From assembly GCA_002307175.1 (NCBI GenBank), contig DBTS01000039.1, positions 1-55,097 on the forward strand: DNA of 55,097 bases, read 5' to 3'. Under the pieces are notes generated by a model. It did no database searches, had not been told where the DNA came from, and was given only the letters and a program-made list of their open reading frames with translations. Origin of the DNA: Rhodocyclaceae bacterium UBA1310. Lineage in GTDB: Bacteria > Pseudomonadota > Gammaproteobacteria > Burkholderiales > Rhodocyclaceae. Numbering within the stretch: position 1 is the stretch's first letter; every line of letters starts with the position of its first letter. This document shows, piece after piece, positions 43,611 to 53,613 of the stretch. A program made the translations under genes and the position numbers.

Positions 43611-44186
43611 TCAGCTCAGAGGGCCGTAGGCATACCGCGAATCAGCCGGCTCCACGCGAATGAAAGGCAGATCGCCTTTCTTGAGCGGTTTCCACACCAC
43701 ATTGGCGGCGAACTGGCCACCACTCTTGGCAAAACCATTATCCAGCCAACGCCCCATCACCGCCTTGTCAGCCGTTGCAACGTGGACTTCGACATTGGTC
43801 TGGGCGCTACGACTGCCGGCGAATTCCGCCACCAGCGACACAGCACGCTGCAGATCACCGGTGCGGCGCTTCATCTGGGTGGGGGGCACGCCAAGATTGA
43901 TGCCCTTCCAGATATCCACGACAGTCGTGGCGCCCTCGTCATTTTTCTGCATCACCCTGCCAATCTCGGCCTCGATCGGCACACCGTTGAGCTGGCGCAC
44001 CTTGTCTTCGAGGACACGGGCATCCGCCACATCACGCTGACGCAGCTGGTACCAGGACCGGAAGACGGTACTCACCGGCTTGGGCGCCTGTACCACGGGC
44101 TGCGGAACCGGCGTCACATCCTTCTGGCTATCTGTCGCACAGGCGGCCAGCGCAAGGCAAGCCGCAAGACACATGACTTTCTTCAT
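43611..44186 (-). CDS. Uncharacterised lipoprotein
   Basis: A 191-residue protein with a clear lipoprotein signal: MKKVMCLAACLALAAC, with the modified Cys at 16 and Ala-Thr following, so outer-membrane sorting is expected. After a short Pro/Val-rich linker comes a soluble domain of about 150 residues with FRSWYQLRQRDVADARVLED, RTGDLQRAVSLVAEF and DLPFIRVEPADS; I do not recognise the family. The ATG at 44186 has GGAG nine bases upstream. The zinc-ribbon protein gene lies 32 bases upstream on the same strand, so the two are probably co-transcribed and may work together. Confidence 0.8.
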   Translation of the reverse strand: MKKVMCLAACLALAACATDSQKDVTPVPQPVVQAPKPVSTVFRSWYQLRQRDVADARVLEDKVRQLNGVPIEAEIGRVMQKNDEGATTVVDIWKGINLGVPPTQMKRRTGDLQRAVSLVAEFAGSRSAQTNVEVHVATADKAVMGRWLDNGFAKSGGQFAANVVWKPLKKGDLPFIRVEPADSRYAYGPLS

Positions 44187-44218
44187 CACTCAATCTCCAT
44201 CTTCTTCCCGCGTCTTCA

Positions 44219-45349
44219 CTACTGGCGATCAAGCTGCCGGTGAATCTGACGCAAATAATTGTCCTCTTGATTCGATTTTGGTGCTGCCTTCGTCTGCTTG
44301 CGGCTCGATTTGGCCGAAGAAACAGGCTTGGCAGATTCCGCTGTCTCCGATTTTTCGGATTTTGCCGCCTTGTCGGCATCCTGGGATGCCTCGGTACCTG
44401 AGGATACAGACGGCGCGACAATCAGTGCCGGCCTGGATGTCGTCTTCAGATCAGAGGTGGGAGGCTCCGCTGGCTGGCTGGCCGCCGCAGTTTCTGCGGG
44501 CACTATTGGCGCCTGTACCGGCGGTTGCGCCACCTGGGGCGAAGCTACCGGTGCAGGCGGGCTGACTGCCGTAACAGGGGCAGACGCCGGAGCGGAAACG
44601 GTCGCTGGCACTTCCACCGGTTTGCTTGAACGATGCGGCTTGAACCACCAGCTTGCAGCCACGGCAGCCGCCAGCACGACGATGACGACAGCCGCGATGC
44701 CACCGATCAATACCGCATTGTTGCCCGTCTTGACAGGCATCTTCCCGGAATGCCTTTTCTGGCGTTCGCGCTCGGCACTGCTGCGGGATGACTTGTGGGG
44801 CTTTGACGCGACCGCCGCCGACCTGCGCCCCTCCGGCTTCGGCGCCTCGGCACTCCTGGCAGGTTTTGCCGGAGGGGTATCGAGCACCATGATGGTCTCT
44901 TCCGAGGACGCATTGACAGACCTCGGCACGACAGGCCTCGGGACATAAGCCTCGGTGACTTCACCCAGCGGAATGAGCTTCGCAGGAGTCGGCTCAGTGG
45001 AACGCTTGTCCCCTGCGTTGAGCGTGCTCTGCCACTCTTCCGAAACGCCCAGCGTCACTTCATCGGAAGGCTGTAGCGTCGGAAACTCAGAAGCAGCACC
45101 AGAATCAGTTTCCCCTTCCGGTTTCGGCACGGGTTTCTTCGGCAAAACCAGTGTCATGTCGGTTTGGGAGGCAACGGAAGGCATGCCGCATTTGGTACAA
45201 AACGGCGCACCCGGTACGATTTTCTCGCCGCAAACCAGACAGCTCAGCTCAATCGGAGCAGGCGGGGGAAGCGAGAGAACCGGCGCGCCACAGTTGTCAC
45301 AGAACTTGGCGTCTGGTCTGACTTCGTTATTACATTTGGAGCAGATCAT
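44219..45349 (-). CDS. Double zinc-ribbon membrane protein, function unknown
   Basis: A 376-residue protein. The N-terminus has two zinc ribbons (Cys3/6/17/20 and Cys37/40/51/54). Then comes a Pro/Ser/Thr/Glu-rich region to about residue 200, a basic stretch, and a single transmembrane helix at 211-236 (VLIGGIAAVVIVVLAAAVAA). The part after the helix is low-complexity Ala/Pro/Ser, ending with a charged segment DNYLRQIHRQLDRQ. Orientation is probably N-in with the C-terminal part in the periplasm. The ATG at 45349 was chosen because the first ribbon starts there. The lipoprotein gene follows in the same direction. Confidence 0.8.
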   Translation of the reverse strand: MICSKCNNEVRPDAKFCDNCGAPVLSLPPPAPIELSCLVCGEKIVPGAPFCTKCGMPSVASQTDMTLVLPKKPVPKPEGETDSGAASEFPTLQPSDEVTLGVSEEWQSTLNAGDKRSTEPTPAKLIPLGEVTEAYVPRPVVPRSVNASSEETIMVLDTPPAKPARSAEAPKPEGRRSAAVASKPHKSSRSSAERERQKRHSGKMPVKTGNNAVLIGGIAAVVIVVLAAAVAASWWFKPHRSSKPVEVPATVSAPASAPVTAVSPPAPVASPQVAQPPVQAPIVPAETAAASQPAEPPTSDLKTTSRPALIVAPSVSSGTEASQDADKAAKSEKSETAESAKPVSSAKSSRKQTKAAPKSNQEDNYLRQIHRQLDRQ

Positions 45350-45820
45350 TCTTGGTTCCCCATGATTACACGACACGACGAGCGAACTTCACGCATCGTG
45401 GAATCAGTGCCCAGGCAAAACCCCGGCACCGCATTCCGAACATGATGAAACATCCGAACGGCTCGCAAAACAACCGAGGCCACACCTTCAGCCTGAAACC
45501 GGGAACGACAGTGATGGACGGTTTGGTGCAGCATGGTCTGGAGCGGCACACCCGTGACAAATTCCGGTATCAGGCAGCCCATCGGGACTCCGCTCTGGAG
45601 CCCTGCCCCAAACAGTTCGCTACAGCAAAGACCATGCGCCACACCATTCTGCATGAGATGCATTTTACTAAACGGCTGGCAAGGCTAAACAGTCCTGTTC
45701 CAAAGGGCAGGCGCTTGCCGCCTGACGGATCGTTTTCAGGGCCTGAAAGGCATGTTTTTCCGGCACTGAAATGACTTTCCTATACAGTACGGAGCTGTGC
45801 CGCTTTTCCGCAAACCCAAT
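45350..45820. other. About 470 bases without a clear gene
   Basis: Open frames exist on both strands (for example 45352-45774 plus and 45346-45663 minus), but none has a ribosome-binding site or a recognisable domain. A 15-base palindrome TTTCAGG-G-CCTGAAA lies at 45734-45748. On the minus strand AGGAAAG followed by a GTG near 45764 could start a 32-codon frame ending at 45668. The region may hold a decayed gene or a small RNA; nothing firm can be said. Confidence 0.4.
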
Positions 45821-45849
45821 AAAAAAGCCCGCTGCACAGGCAGCGGGCC
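45821..45849 (-). terminator. Rho-independent terminator of serS
   Basis: On the minus strand GCCCGCTG pairs with CAGCGGGC across a six-base loop and is followed by TTTTTT. It is 27 bases past the serS stop. This is a textbook terminator. Confidence 0.92.
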
Positions 45850-45875
45850 TTGTCACACGTCACTGCGCAAACCGA

Positions 45876-47162
<1,287 letters not shown>

Positions 47163-47431
47163 GTTAGTAAAAGTATTGATTCGATAAAGGTAAGAGTTTA
47201 CACGAGCCAGAGCACTCTGCCGCCTTGTGCAGCGCAAAGATTGCGCCCAACGGCACTTGTTTCGATGCTGTCGCAACAGCGCGCACGCCACGGCATTGGA
47301 TGCTGCAATGGCACATCGCCTGCGGCATAGGCAAGGACAACTGGCGAACCAGCGTGGCTGCTCTAGCTTGGAATTACAACACGATAACACCAAGCCCGAC
47401 GGTTGCCGAGCCAACAGAGGAGTCCGACATC

Positions 47432-47695
47432 ATGCTGACCATTCAGGATTGTCTCGACTACTGCGATCTGACCGATGACGAAGTCGATCTGTTTGCCGCA
47501 CACGAACACATCCCCCGCGAGATCGCCAGCCCGATCATCTGCAGCCTCGTGCAGACGGATGAAGGCGTGCAGCTTGTCTGCGCCTGCCTCACCGACATAG
47601 TGCAGAACGCCGTATCAAGCGGCGAGCTGGATCAGGCGGAACACGTACTGCACGTCTATGCAGAATTCCGCTCTGCCCATCCACTCACGCATTAA
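47432..47695 (+). CDS. Small conserved hypothetical protein
   Basis: An 87-residue acidic protein beginning MLTIQDCLDYCDLTDDEVDL, with AAHEHIPREIASPIICSL next. It has four cysteines and no transmembrane segment. GAGGAG nine bases before the ATG supports this start over the longer in-frame start at 47225. I recall small proteins with the CLDxCDLTxxEV...AxHEHIP pattern in Betaproteobacteria, without known function. It is divergent from serS. Confidence 0.75.
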   Translation: MLTIQDCLDYCDLTDDEVDLFAAHEHIPREIASPIICSLVQTDEGVQLVCACLTDIVQNAVSSGELDQAEHVLHVYAEFRSAHPLTH

Positions 47696-48291
47696 AACCC
47701 GCTCTGCACAACTTCTTGCGCCACTCAAGGGAGAGGTAATAACACACCCCCTTCTGGGCATATATGTGGATTCTCACCGCCAATCCGCCCTGATTCGCAA
47801 TCCCGGCATGGGAACGCATCAGGATAGTGCGCGTTGCATCACCTCAAACGATTTTCCACGCAAAGCCTCCATTGAACAAAGCGCACCAGAATAGACAAAA
47901 AATAAGTAAGAATTTCGTACATTATTAGCTTTCCCAGGCAGCAAGATTGCCGCCCAGTTTCAAAAACCCCATAGGTTTCATTTGTTTATACATTGCCTGC
48001 ATTCTTTCCACCAACGGGGAATTTTCAGCTTTGTGGAACCATGGGCTGAAATATCACCCAGACGACATACCGTGAACTGACTATATGCAGCCATCCGGCT
48101 TTCAAAAAAATATCAATCCCTGCAAATCAAAGACAAAACCACCTATTGAAACCTGCAAGTATTCAAGCCCGTTTATCGGGAAAAGTGCAATTATGGAGAA
48201 ATTCTCAACCGCAAAGGAACTAACCTTCCTGGCAGAAAGTCATATACAATAAGCCCGTTCAATTAATGCAACACATCAAAGGAACAAGAAA
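47696..48291. other. About 600-base AT-rich gap before the H-NS-like gene
   Basis: No gene seen. The last 350 bases are clearly AT-richer than the rest of the window, with short A-tracts, as often found at promoters bound by H-NS-type proteins. TACAAT at 48245-48250, 42 bases before the gene, is a possible -10; the -35 is weak. Autoregulation of the H-NS-like gene is plausible but inferred. Confidence 0.45.
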
Positions 48292-48600
48292 ATGTCTACT
48301 TATCTTGAACTTCAGGAACAGATCAAAAAACTCCAGCAACAGGCTGATGAACTTAAAAAGGCTGAACTGGATAATGTGATCGGCGAACTGAAAAACAAGA
48401 TCCAGCAATATGGCCTTACCGCCAAGGATCTGGGACTGAGCGCACCTGCCGGCGCCAAGAAGGCTGGCGGCCGTTCCGAAGTTGCTCCGAAGTACCAGAA
48501 GGGCGATGAAACCTGGAGTGGTCGTGGCCGTCAGCCCAAGTGGGTGGCAGAGCACATCGCCAACGGTGGCCTACTGGAAGACCTGCTGATCAACAAGTAA
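48292..48600 (+). CDS. hns: H-NS-family nucleoid protein
   Basis: A 102-residue DNA-binding protein of the H-NS histone family. The N-terminal half is a coiled-coil oligomerisation region (LQEQIKKLQQQADELKKAEL); after a linker rich in Ala and Gly the C-terminal DNA-binding motif reads YQKGDETWSGRGRQPKWV (residues 68-85), which contains the hallmark TWSGRGRxPxW. A strong AAAGGAA precedes the ATG, and a terminator follows. It may silence AT-rich DNA in this genome. The gene is probably expressed at a high level, judged from its ribosome-binding site. Confidence 0.93.
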   Translation: MSTYLELQEQIKKLQQQADELKKAELDNVIGELKNKIQQYGLTAKDLGLSAPAGAKKAGGRSEVAPKYQKGDETWSGRGRQPKWVAEHIANGGLLEDLLINK

Positions 48601-48622
48601 TCACTTGTTGGCAGAATTGAAA

Positions 48623-48646
48623 AAGCACCCTTTGGGGTGCTTTTTT
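48623..48646. terminator. Bidirectional terminator between hns and the GNAT gene
   Basis: AAAAAGCACCC-TTTG-GGGTGCTTTTTT forms a hairpin with U runs on both strands. It ends the rightward hns transcript and probably also the leftward rarA/GNAT transcript, whose last gene stops at 48732. Confidence 0.92.
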
Positions 48647-48731
48647 ATTGTCAGTCACAAGATCAATTCCCAGTGTCAATCCCTGGACACCAATACCACT
48701 GACTTGGCCATTTTCCGGCTTACTCCCCGAT

Positions 48732-49223
48732 TCATATTTCTTTCTGCATGACGATAACCTCGCCGGTAAAGCCTTCCACCGATTTCCGGTAAATCTCGCC
48801 AAAACCCTCACGCTTCCAGAAACTAAGGCCTCGAACATTGGTGGCAATCACACCAAGCCGCATGCGCGCACAGCCCCAGTCCCGAGCCAGCCGGAACAGA
48901 TGATTCAGCGCCTGAACGCCATGACCTTTCCCCTGACTTGAATCCGCGAACAGCAACAAACCCAGGTAGGCGATATCCGGCTCAGGATACCCGCGAATAA
49001 GCTCGGCACAACCAATCAGACACTCTGCCTGCCAGATTCCGTAAAAGCATTTGTCTGCTGAGGTTTTTCCGGGAGGCAGCTCGGAGAGGTTTTCGTGCGC
49101 ATCCTCAATACTCGGGAGCACTCCCTCAACCAGTATGGAATATGCCTCGGCCTGTTTTAAAAGGGTAAACAGATCTGATACATCGGCTTCATTCCCGGCC
49201 TGCATGAGGCAGAATTCCAGCAT
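48732..49223 (-). CDS. GNAT-family N-acetyltransferase
   Basis: A 163-residue acetyl-CoA-dependent transferase. The CoA-binding motif A is visible as LLFADSSQGKGHGVQALNHL near residue 90-109, and the following ATNVRGLSFWKREGF is the usual C-terminal strand and helix. The acceptor (small molecule or protein) cannot be told. It starts 12 bases after rarA, in the same direction, and is probably co-transcribed. Confidence 0.88.
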   Translation of the reverse strand: MLEFCLMQAGNEADVSDLFTLLKQAEAYSILVEGVLPSIEDAHENLSELPPGKTSADKCFYGIWQAECLIGCAELIRGYPEPDIAYLGLLLFADSSQGKGHGVQALNHLFRLARDWGCARMRLGVIATNVRGLSFWKREGFGEIYRKSVEGFTGEVIVMQKEI

Positions 49224-49235
49224 TTCAAATCCTTT

Positions 49236-50555
49236 TCAGTTCTCGTTGTCTTTATCTGCCTGCGCCTGCTCATCCCATTTTCTGAGTGTGGCAAGCTTTT
49301 CGGCGATTTTGATCTCCAGCCCTCTTGGCACCGGCTGATACCACCCGGGTTCATCGAGATCTTCGGGGAAATAGGTTTCACCCGCGGCATACGCATTCGG
49401 CTCATCGTGGGCATAACGGTATTCCCGGCCATACCCCAGTTCCTTCATCAGCTTGGTGGGAGCATTGCGCAGATGCACCGGCACTTCACGACTTTTATCC
49501 TGCTTCACAAAAGCACGCGCCTGGTTGTAGGCGTTATAACCGGCATTGCTCTTGGCGGCGACGGCCAGGTAAATGATGGCCTGCCCCAGGGCCAGCTCTC
49601 CCTCCGGGCTGCCCAGGCGCTCGTAGGTATTCGCCGCGTCATTGGCAATCTGCATCGCACGCGGATCGGCCAAACCAATATCTTCCCAGGCCATGCGCAC
49701 GATGCGGCGGGCCAGATAACGCGGATCTGCGCCACCATCGAGCATGCGGCAAAGCCAGTAGAGCGCGGCATCGGGATGGGAACCACGCACTGATTTATGC
49801 AGGGCCGAGATCTGGTCGTAGAAATTGTCGCCCCCCTTGTCGAAGCGACGGCTATTGAGCGTCAGCGCATTCTGGATAAACTCGGCATCAATGACCGTGA
49901 TCCCGGCCGCGCCGGCAGCGGTATGGCACTGTTCGAGCAGATTCAGGAAGCGGCGCGCATCGCCATCGGCGTAGCCGACGATGGTATCCACGGCGACATC
50001 TTCGAACTGCAGGTGACTCAGGGCCTTGTCTTGGGCACGCTTGAGCAGCAGTTTGAGTTCAGACTCGGAGAGAGACTTCAGAACATAGACCTGGGAGCGG
50101 GACAGAAGCGCCGAATTGACTTCGAATGAAGGGTTTTCGGTGGTCGCGCCGATAAAGGTCACCAGCCCGCTTTCGGCATACGGCAACAGCCCATCCTGCT
50201 GGGACTTGTTGAAGCGGTGGATTTCATCGATGAACAGGATCGTACGCCGGCCACGGGCAAGGTTTTGCTCGGCCTGTTCCGTTGCCGCACGGATATCCTT
50301 GACCCCCGAGAACACCGCCGACAGTGCAATGAACTCGCAGCCAAACGCCTGCGCAGTCAGCCGCGCCAGCGTTGTCTTGCCTACGCCCGGCGGCCCCCAC
50401 AGGATCATCGAATGGGGTTTGCCAGACTGGAAGGCAAGCCGTAACGGCTTACCTTCCCCGAGCAGATGGGATTGCCCGATCACCTCATCCAGGGTTTTCG
50501 GACGCAGGGCTTCCGCAAGCGGGGGAATTGGCTCAGTCGAGAACAGATCAGCCAT
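49236..50555 (-). CDS. rarA: Replication-associated recombination protein A (RarA/MgsA)
   Basis: AAA+ ATPase of 439 residues acting at stalled replication forks. Walker A is WGPPGVGKTTLARL near residue 54, Walker B is LFIDEIHRFNKSQQDGLL near 105, and the sensor motif TFIGATTENPSFEVN follows near 134. The C-terminal part (HPDAALYWLCRMLDGGADP) is the MgsA tetramerisation domain. The pairing with lolA and ftsK upstream is conserved in Proteobacteria. Confidence 0.96.
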   Translation of the reverse strand: MADLFSTEPIPPLAEALRPKTLDEVIGQSHLLGEGKPLRLAFQSGKPHSMILWGPPGVGKTTLARLTAQAFGCEFIALSAVFSGVKDIRAATEQAEQNLARGRRTILFIDEIHRFNKSQQDGLLPYAESGLVTFIGATTENPSFEVNSALLSRSQVYVLKSLSESELKLLLKRAQDKALSHLQFEDVAVDTIVGYADGDARRFLNLLEQCHTAAGAAGITVIDAEFIQNALTLNSRRFDKGGDNFYDQISALHKSVRGSHPDAALYWLCRMLDGGADPRYLARRIVRMAWEDIGLADPRAMQIANDAANTYERLGSPEGELALGQAIIYLAVAAKSNAGYNAYNQARAFVKQDKSREVPVHLRNAPTKLMKELGYGREYRYAHDEPNAYAAGETYFPEDLDEPGWYQPVPRGLEIKIAEKLATLRKWDEQAQADKDNEN

Positions 50556-50570
50556 GAAGTGCCATCAACA

Positions 50571-51182
50571 TCATTCGCCGACGACGTCCGCCCCCTTGGG
50601 CGGCGTAAAGACGAACTGATCTGCATGAAGGGGCGGATTACGTTCAAAGCCGGAGAACTTCAGCACGGTGGTCTGTCCGAAATTGTCGAGCACTTCCATG
50701 GACTGGGGCAGGTTGCCCTTCATGCCGATGCGTACCCGCTCAAACCCGGAATCCTTGTTGCGCGGCGTAGCCTCCAGCCATTCGAGCCCTTCCGAGGCGC
50801 CATCCTCGCGCAGCATGAAGTTCTTCTGCAGATCGTTGCTGCCTGCCAGCAGGGCGGCAGGCGTGGAGCCCAGCACCTGACCCATCGGCTTGATCACGAC
50901 CTGGTTGAGATCCTTGTCGTAACTCCACAGCTTGACGCCATCCACAACGATCAGTTGATTGTAGGGCTTGATATATTCCCAGCGGAATTTTCCGGGACGC
51001 AGAAAACTCATCGTACCGTTGGCGTTTTGTGTGGTACGGCCAGATTTCGCAATCACCTGCTGCGTGAACACGGCCCGCGCCGTCTTGGTGCTGTTCAGGA
51101 ACTGGTTAAGCTGCTCAAGGCCGGAAGCCCACGCCATTACCGGGGCGGCCAGCCCCAGACAGAAAATCAGTTGTCTTTTCAT
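50571..51182 (-). CDS. lolA: Outer-membrane lipoprotein carrier LolA
   Basis: Periplasmic chaperone that shuttles lipoproteins from LolCDE to LolB; 203 residues with a signal peptide in the first 19 (LIFCLGLAAPVMAWAS). The mature part has the LolA pattern FLNSTKTARAVFTQQV and RPGKFRWEYIKPYNQLIVV. The ATG at 51182 fits the signal peptide; the longer frame reaching into ftsK is not used. It lies 19 bases after ftsK and 15 before rarA. It may service the unknown lipoprotein at 43.6 kb, among others. Confidence 0.95.
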   Translation of the reverse strand: MKRQLIFCLGLAAPVMAWASGLEQLNQFLNSTKTARAVFTQQVIAKSGRTTQNANGTMSFLRPGKFRWEYIKPYNQLIVVDGVKLWSYDKDLNQVVIKPMGQVLGSTPAALLAGSNDLQKNFMLREDGASEGLEWLEATPRNKDSGFERVRIGMKGNLPQSMEVLDNFGQTTVLKFSGFERNPPLHADQFVFTPPKGADVVGE

Positions 51183-51201
51183 AGTTACCCATACTTCAGA
51201 A

Positions 51202-53526
51202 TCAGGATTCGCGCGCCGGCACCAGCACCTCACGCGCGCCCGTGGCACTTGCCGCGGATACCAGGCCAGCCTTCTCCATCTGTTCGATAAGCCGGGCCGC
51301 CCGGTTGTAACCGATGCGCAGATGACGCTGCACCAGCGAAATGGAGGGACGCCGCGTCTGCAGCACCACTTCTACGGCCTTGTCGTAAAGCTCATCCGAT
51401 TCTTCACCGCCACCACCTTCGCCGAAGATATCACCACTGCCACCGCCGCCTTCACCACCTTCTTCGGAAGCGCCTGTCAGCATGCCTTCAACATAGCTTG
51501 GCTGCCCTGTCGTCTTGAGGAATTCGACCACGCGGTGGACTTCCTTGTCATCAACAAAGGCGCCGTGCACACGCACCGGATGCCCGGTGCCGGGAGGCAG
51601 GTAGAGCATATCCCCCATCCCCAGCAGCGATTCTGCGCCCATCTGGTCAAGAATGGTGCGCGAATCAATCTTGCTCGATACCTGGAAAGACATGCGCGTC
51701 GGGATGTTGGCCTTGATCAGACCGGTGATCACATCCACCGACGGGCGCTGCGTGGCAAGCACAAGGTGGATGCCGGCAGCACGCGCCTTCTGCGCCAGAC
51801 GGGCGATGAGTTCCTCGATCTTCTTACCTACGACCATCATCAGGTCGGCAAGTTCATCGATCACCACCACGATGGTCGGCAAGACATCCAGCGGCTCGGG
51901 ATTTTCAGGCGTCAGCGAGAAAGGATTCTTGATCGGAGAACCAGACTTGAGGCCATCAGCAATCTGCTTGTTGTAGCCGGCAAGGTTACGCACGCCGAGC
52001 GCCGACATCAACTTGTAGCGCCGTTCCATTTCACCCACACACCAGTTGAGGGCATGGGCGGCGTGCTTCATGTCGGTCACGACCGGGGCGAGCAGATGCG
52101 GAATCGAGTCGTACACGGAGAGTTCCAGCATCTTCGGGTCGACGAGGATCAGGCGCACCTTGTCAGGCCCGGCCTTGTAGAGCAACGAGAGGATCATGGC
52201 GTTGATCCCCACGGATTTCCCCGAGCCCGTGGTCCCTGCCACCAGCAGGTGAGGCATCTTCGCCAGATCGGCCACCACCGGATTGCCACCGATATCCTTG
52301 CCCAGCACCACCGTGAGCGGTGAGGTGGCATCGTTGTAGGCCTTGGAACCGATGATTTCGGAAAGCCGCACGGTCTGCCGCTTGGGGTTCGGAATTTCCA
52401 GCCCCATGCAGGCTTTGCCGGGAATTGTTTCCACCACCCGGATGCTCATCACGGACAGGGCACGTGCCAGATCCTTGACGAGATTCATGATCTGCGCGCC
52501 CTTCACACCAACGGCAGGCTCGATTTCATACAGCGTAATCACCGGCCCCGGATACGCTGCGAGAACCTTGACCTCCACCCCGAAATCGCCCAGCTTGCGT
52601 TCAATCAGGCGTGAGGTGTATTCAAGTGTTTCCTTCGAGGGCGGTTCCACATCATTATTAGGCATATCCAGCAGCGCCAGACCTGGCGTACTGCCACCTG
52701 AATTGTCGGCAAACAGGGTCTGCTGGCGATCCTTATCCTTGCGCGGCTCAACAAGCTTGACCGCTTCCACCTTGGGTGGCTCGATATGGATTTCAACCGG
52801 CGGCTTCTGCTCACGCTTCTTGCGCTCGATCTTGACCTTCTCTTCGCGCTTGACGGCCTTTTCCTTGCCTACACGGCGGTCTTTCCAGGCCTGATAGGCA
52901 CGATAGCCGGCACCCGCCAGAATCTCGATGCCATGCCCGAGCTTTTCGACTGCACTGATCCATGAAAACCCGACAAACAGGCTCAAGCCCCCTGCCCAGG
53001 CAGCCAGCAACAGCAGCGTGCCCCCCGTAAAACCCAGATAGCGGGTGGACAAACCTCCGAGTTCAGTACCAACCACCCCGCCGGGAACGTCGGGCAACGC
53101 AGCATGGCTGGAATAGAAGCGAACCGCCTCGATGCTGCAGTTGGTGAGCAGCAGGATCACGAACCCGACAAGCACAATTGCCAGGGAACGTCTGTCGGAA
53201 CTCATCTCTTCACGAAAGCGCCGGCCACCGATAAGCAGCCCCCAGAACAGCAGCACCACCAGCCACCATGCAGACAGGCCAAACAGATGCAGCAGCAGAT
53301 CCGCCAGATTGGCGCCAAAACGCCCCCCCGGATTGGTCACCACAGCATTACCCACCGCGTGCGACCAGCCAGGATCGGCTTTGGAGTAGCCAAAGAGGAT
53401 CATGGCGAGAAAGACACCCATCGCCGCCAGCAGCAGCCAGCAGGCCTCACGCAGCAAAGTCCCTATCTTCTCGGGCAGGGGCTGGGAAGGCGTACGGTTA
53501 GCGGAGCGAAAAAGCATGAATCGCAT
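51202..53526 (-). CDS. ftsK: DNA translocase FtsK/SpoIIIE
   Basis: Septal DNA pump that resolves chromosomes at division; 774 residues, shorter than E. coli FtsK (1329) because the linker is short. Four transmembrane helices lie in the first 190 residues, then a Lys/Glu-rich linker to about 280, then the motor with Walker A GTTGSGKSVG near residue 430 and Walker B TIVVVIDELADLMM. The C-terminal gamma domain contains RRPSISLVQRHLRIGYNRAA, which reads KOPS sequences. A Gly/Glu-rich insert precedes gamma. Two ATG codons (53526, 53517) are possible; neither has a good ribosome-binding site. Confidence 0.96.
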   Translation of the reverse strand: MRFMLFRSANRTPSQPLPEKIGTLLREACWLLLAAMGVFLAMILFGYSKADPGWSHAVGNAVVTNPGGRFGANLADLLLHLFGLSAWWLVVLLFWGLLIGGRRFREEMSSDRRSLAIVLVGFVILLLTNCSIEAVRFYSSHAALPDVPGGVVGTELGGLSTRYLGFTGGTLLLLAAWAGGLSLFVGFSWISAVEKLGHGIEILAGAGYRAYQAWKDRRVGKEKAVKREEKVKIERKKREQKPPVEIHIEPPKVEAVKLVEPRKDKDRQQTLFADNSGGSTPGLALLDMPNNDVEPPSKETLEYTSRLIERKLGDFGVEVKVLAAYPGPVITLYEIEPAVGVKGAQIMNLVKDLARALSVMSIRVVETIPGKACMGLEIPNPKRQTVRLSEIIGSKAYNDATSPLTVVLGKDIGGNPVVADLAKMPHLLVAGTTGSGKSVGINAMILSLLYKAGPDKVRLILVDPKMLELSVYDSIPHLLAPVVTDMKHAAHALNWCVGEMERRYKLMSALGVRNLAGYNKQIADGLKSGSPIKNPFSLTPENPEPLDVLPTIVVVIDELADLMMVVGKKIEELIARLAQKARAAGIHLVLATQRPSVDVITGLIKANIPTRMSFQVSSKIDSRTILDQMGAESLLGMGDMLYLPPGTGHPVRVHGAFVDDKEVHRVVEFLKTTGQPSYVEGMLTGASEEGGEGGGGSGDIFGEGGGGEESDELYDKAVEVVLQTRRPSISLVQRHLRIGYNRAARLIEQMEKAGLVSAASATGAREVLVPARES

Positions 53527-53550
53527 GAATAGGCTGTCGGAAACGTAAAG

Positions 53551-53556
53551 ATTATA
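53551..53556 (-). promoter_or_regulatory. -10 element of ftsK
   Basis: A perfect TATAAT lies on the minus strand 25 bases before the ftsK ATG at 53526. The -35 is poor. The transcript would have a leader of only about 18 bases, consistent with the missing ribosome-binding site. Confidence 0.55.
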
Positions 53557-53613
53557 CAGTCACGCCTCAACTACCACCCTTTTGCGACCAAAGCGGTGGA
53601 TCAGCGGACTGTC

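Noticed and set aside
45352..45774. 140-codon open frame on the plus strand
   Set aside because: No ribosome-binding site, no domain, unusual composition; kept only as part of an unassigned region.
47163..47414. N-terminal extension of serS
   Set aside because: SerRS proteins start MLDIxLLR, and the upstream codons are Cys/Arg-rich and unlike any SerRS.
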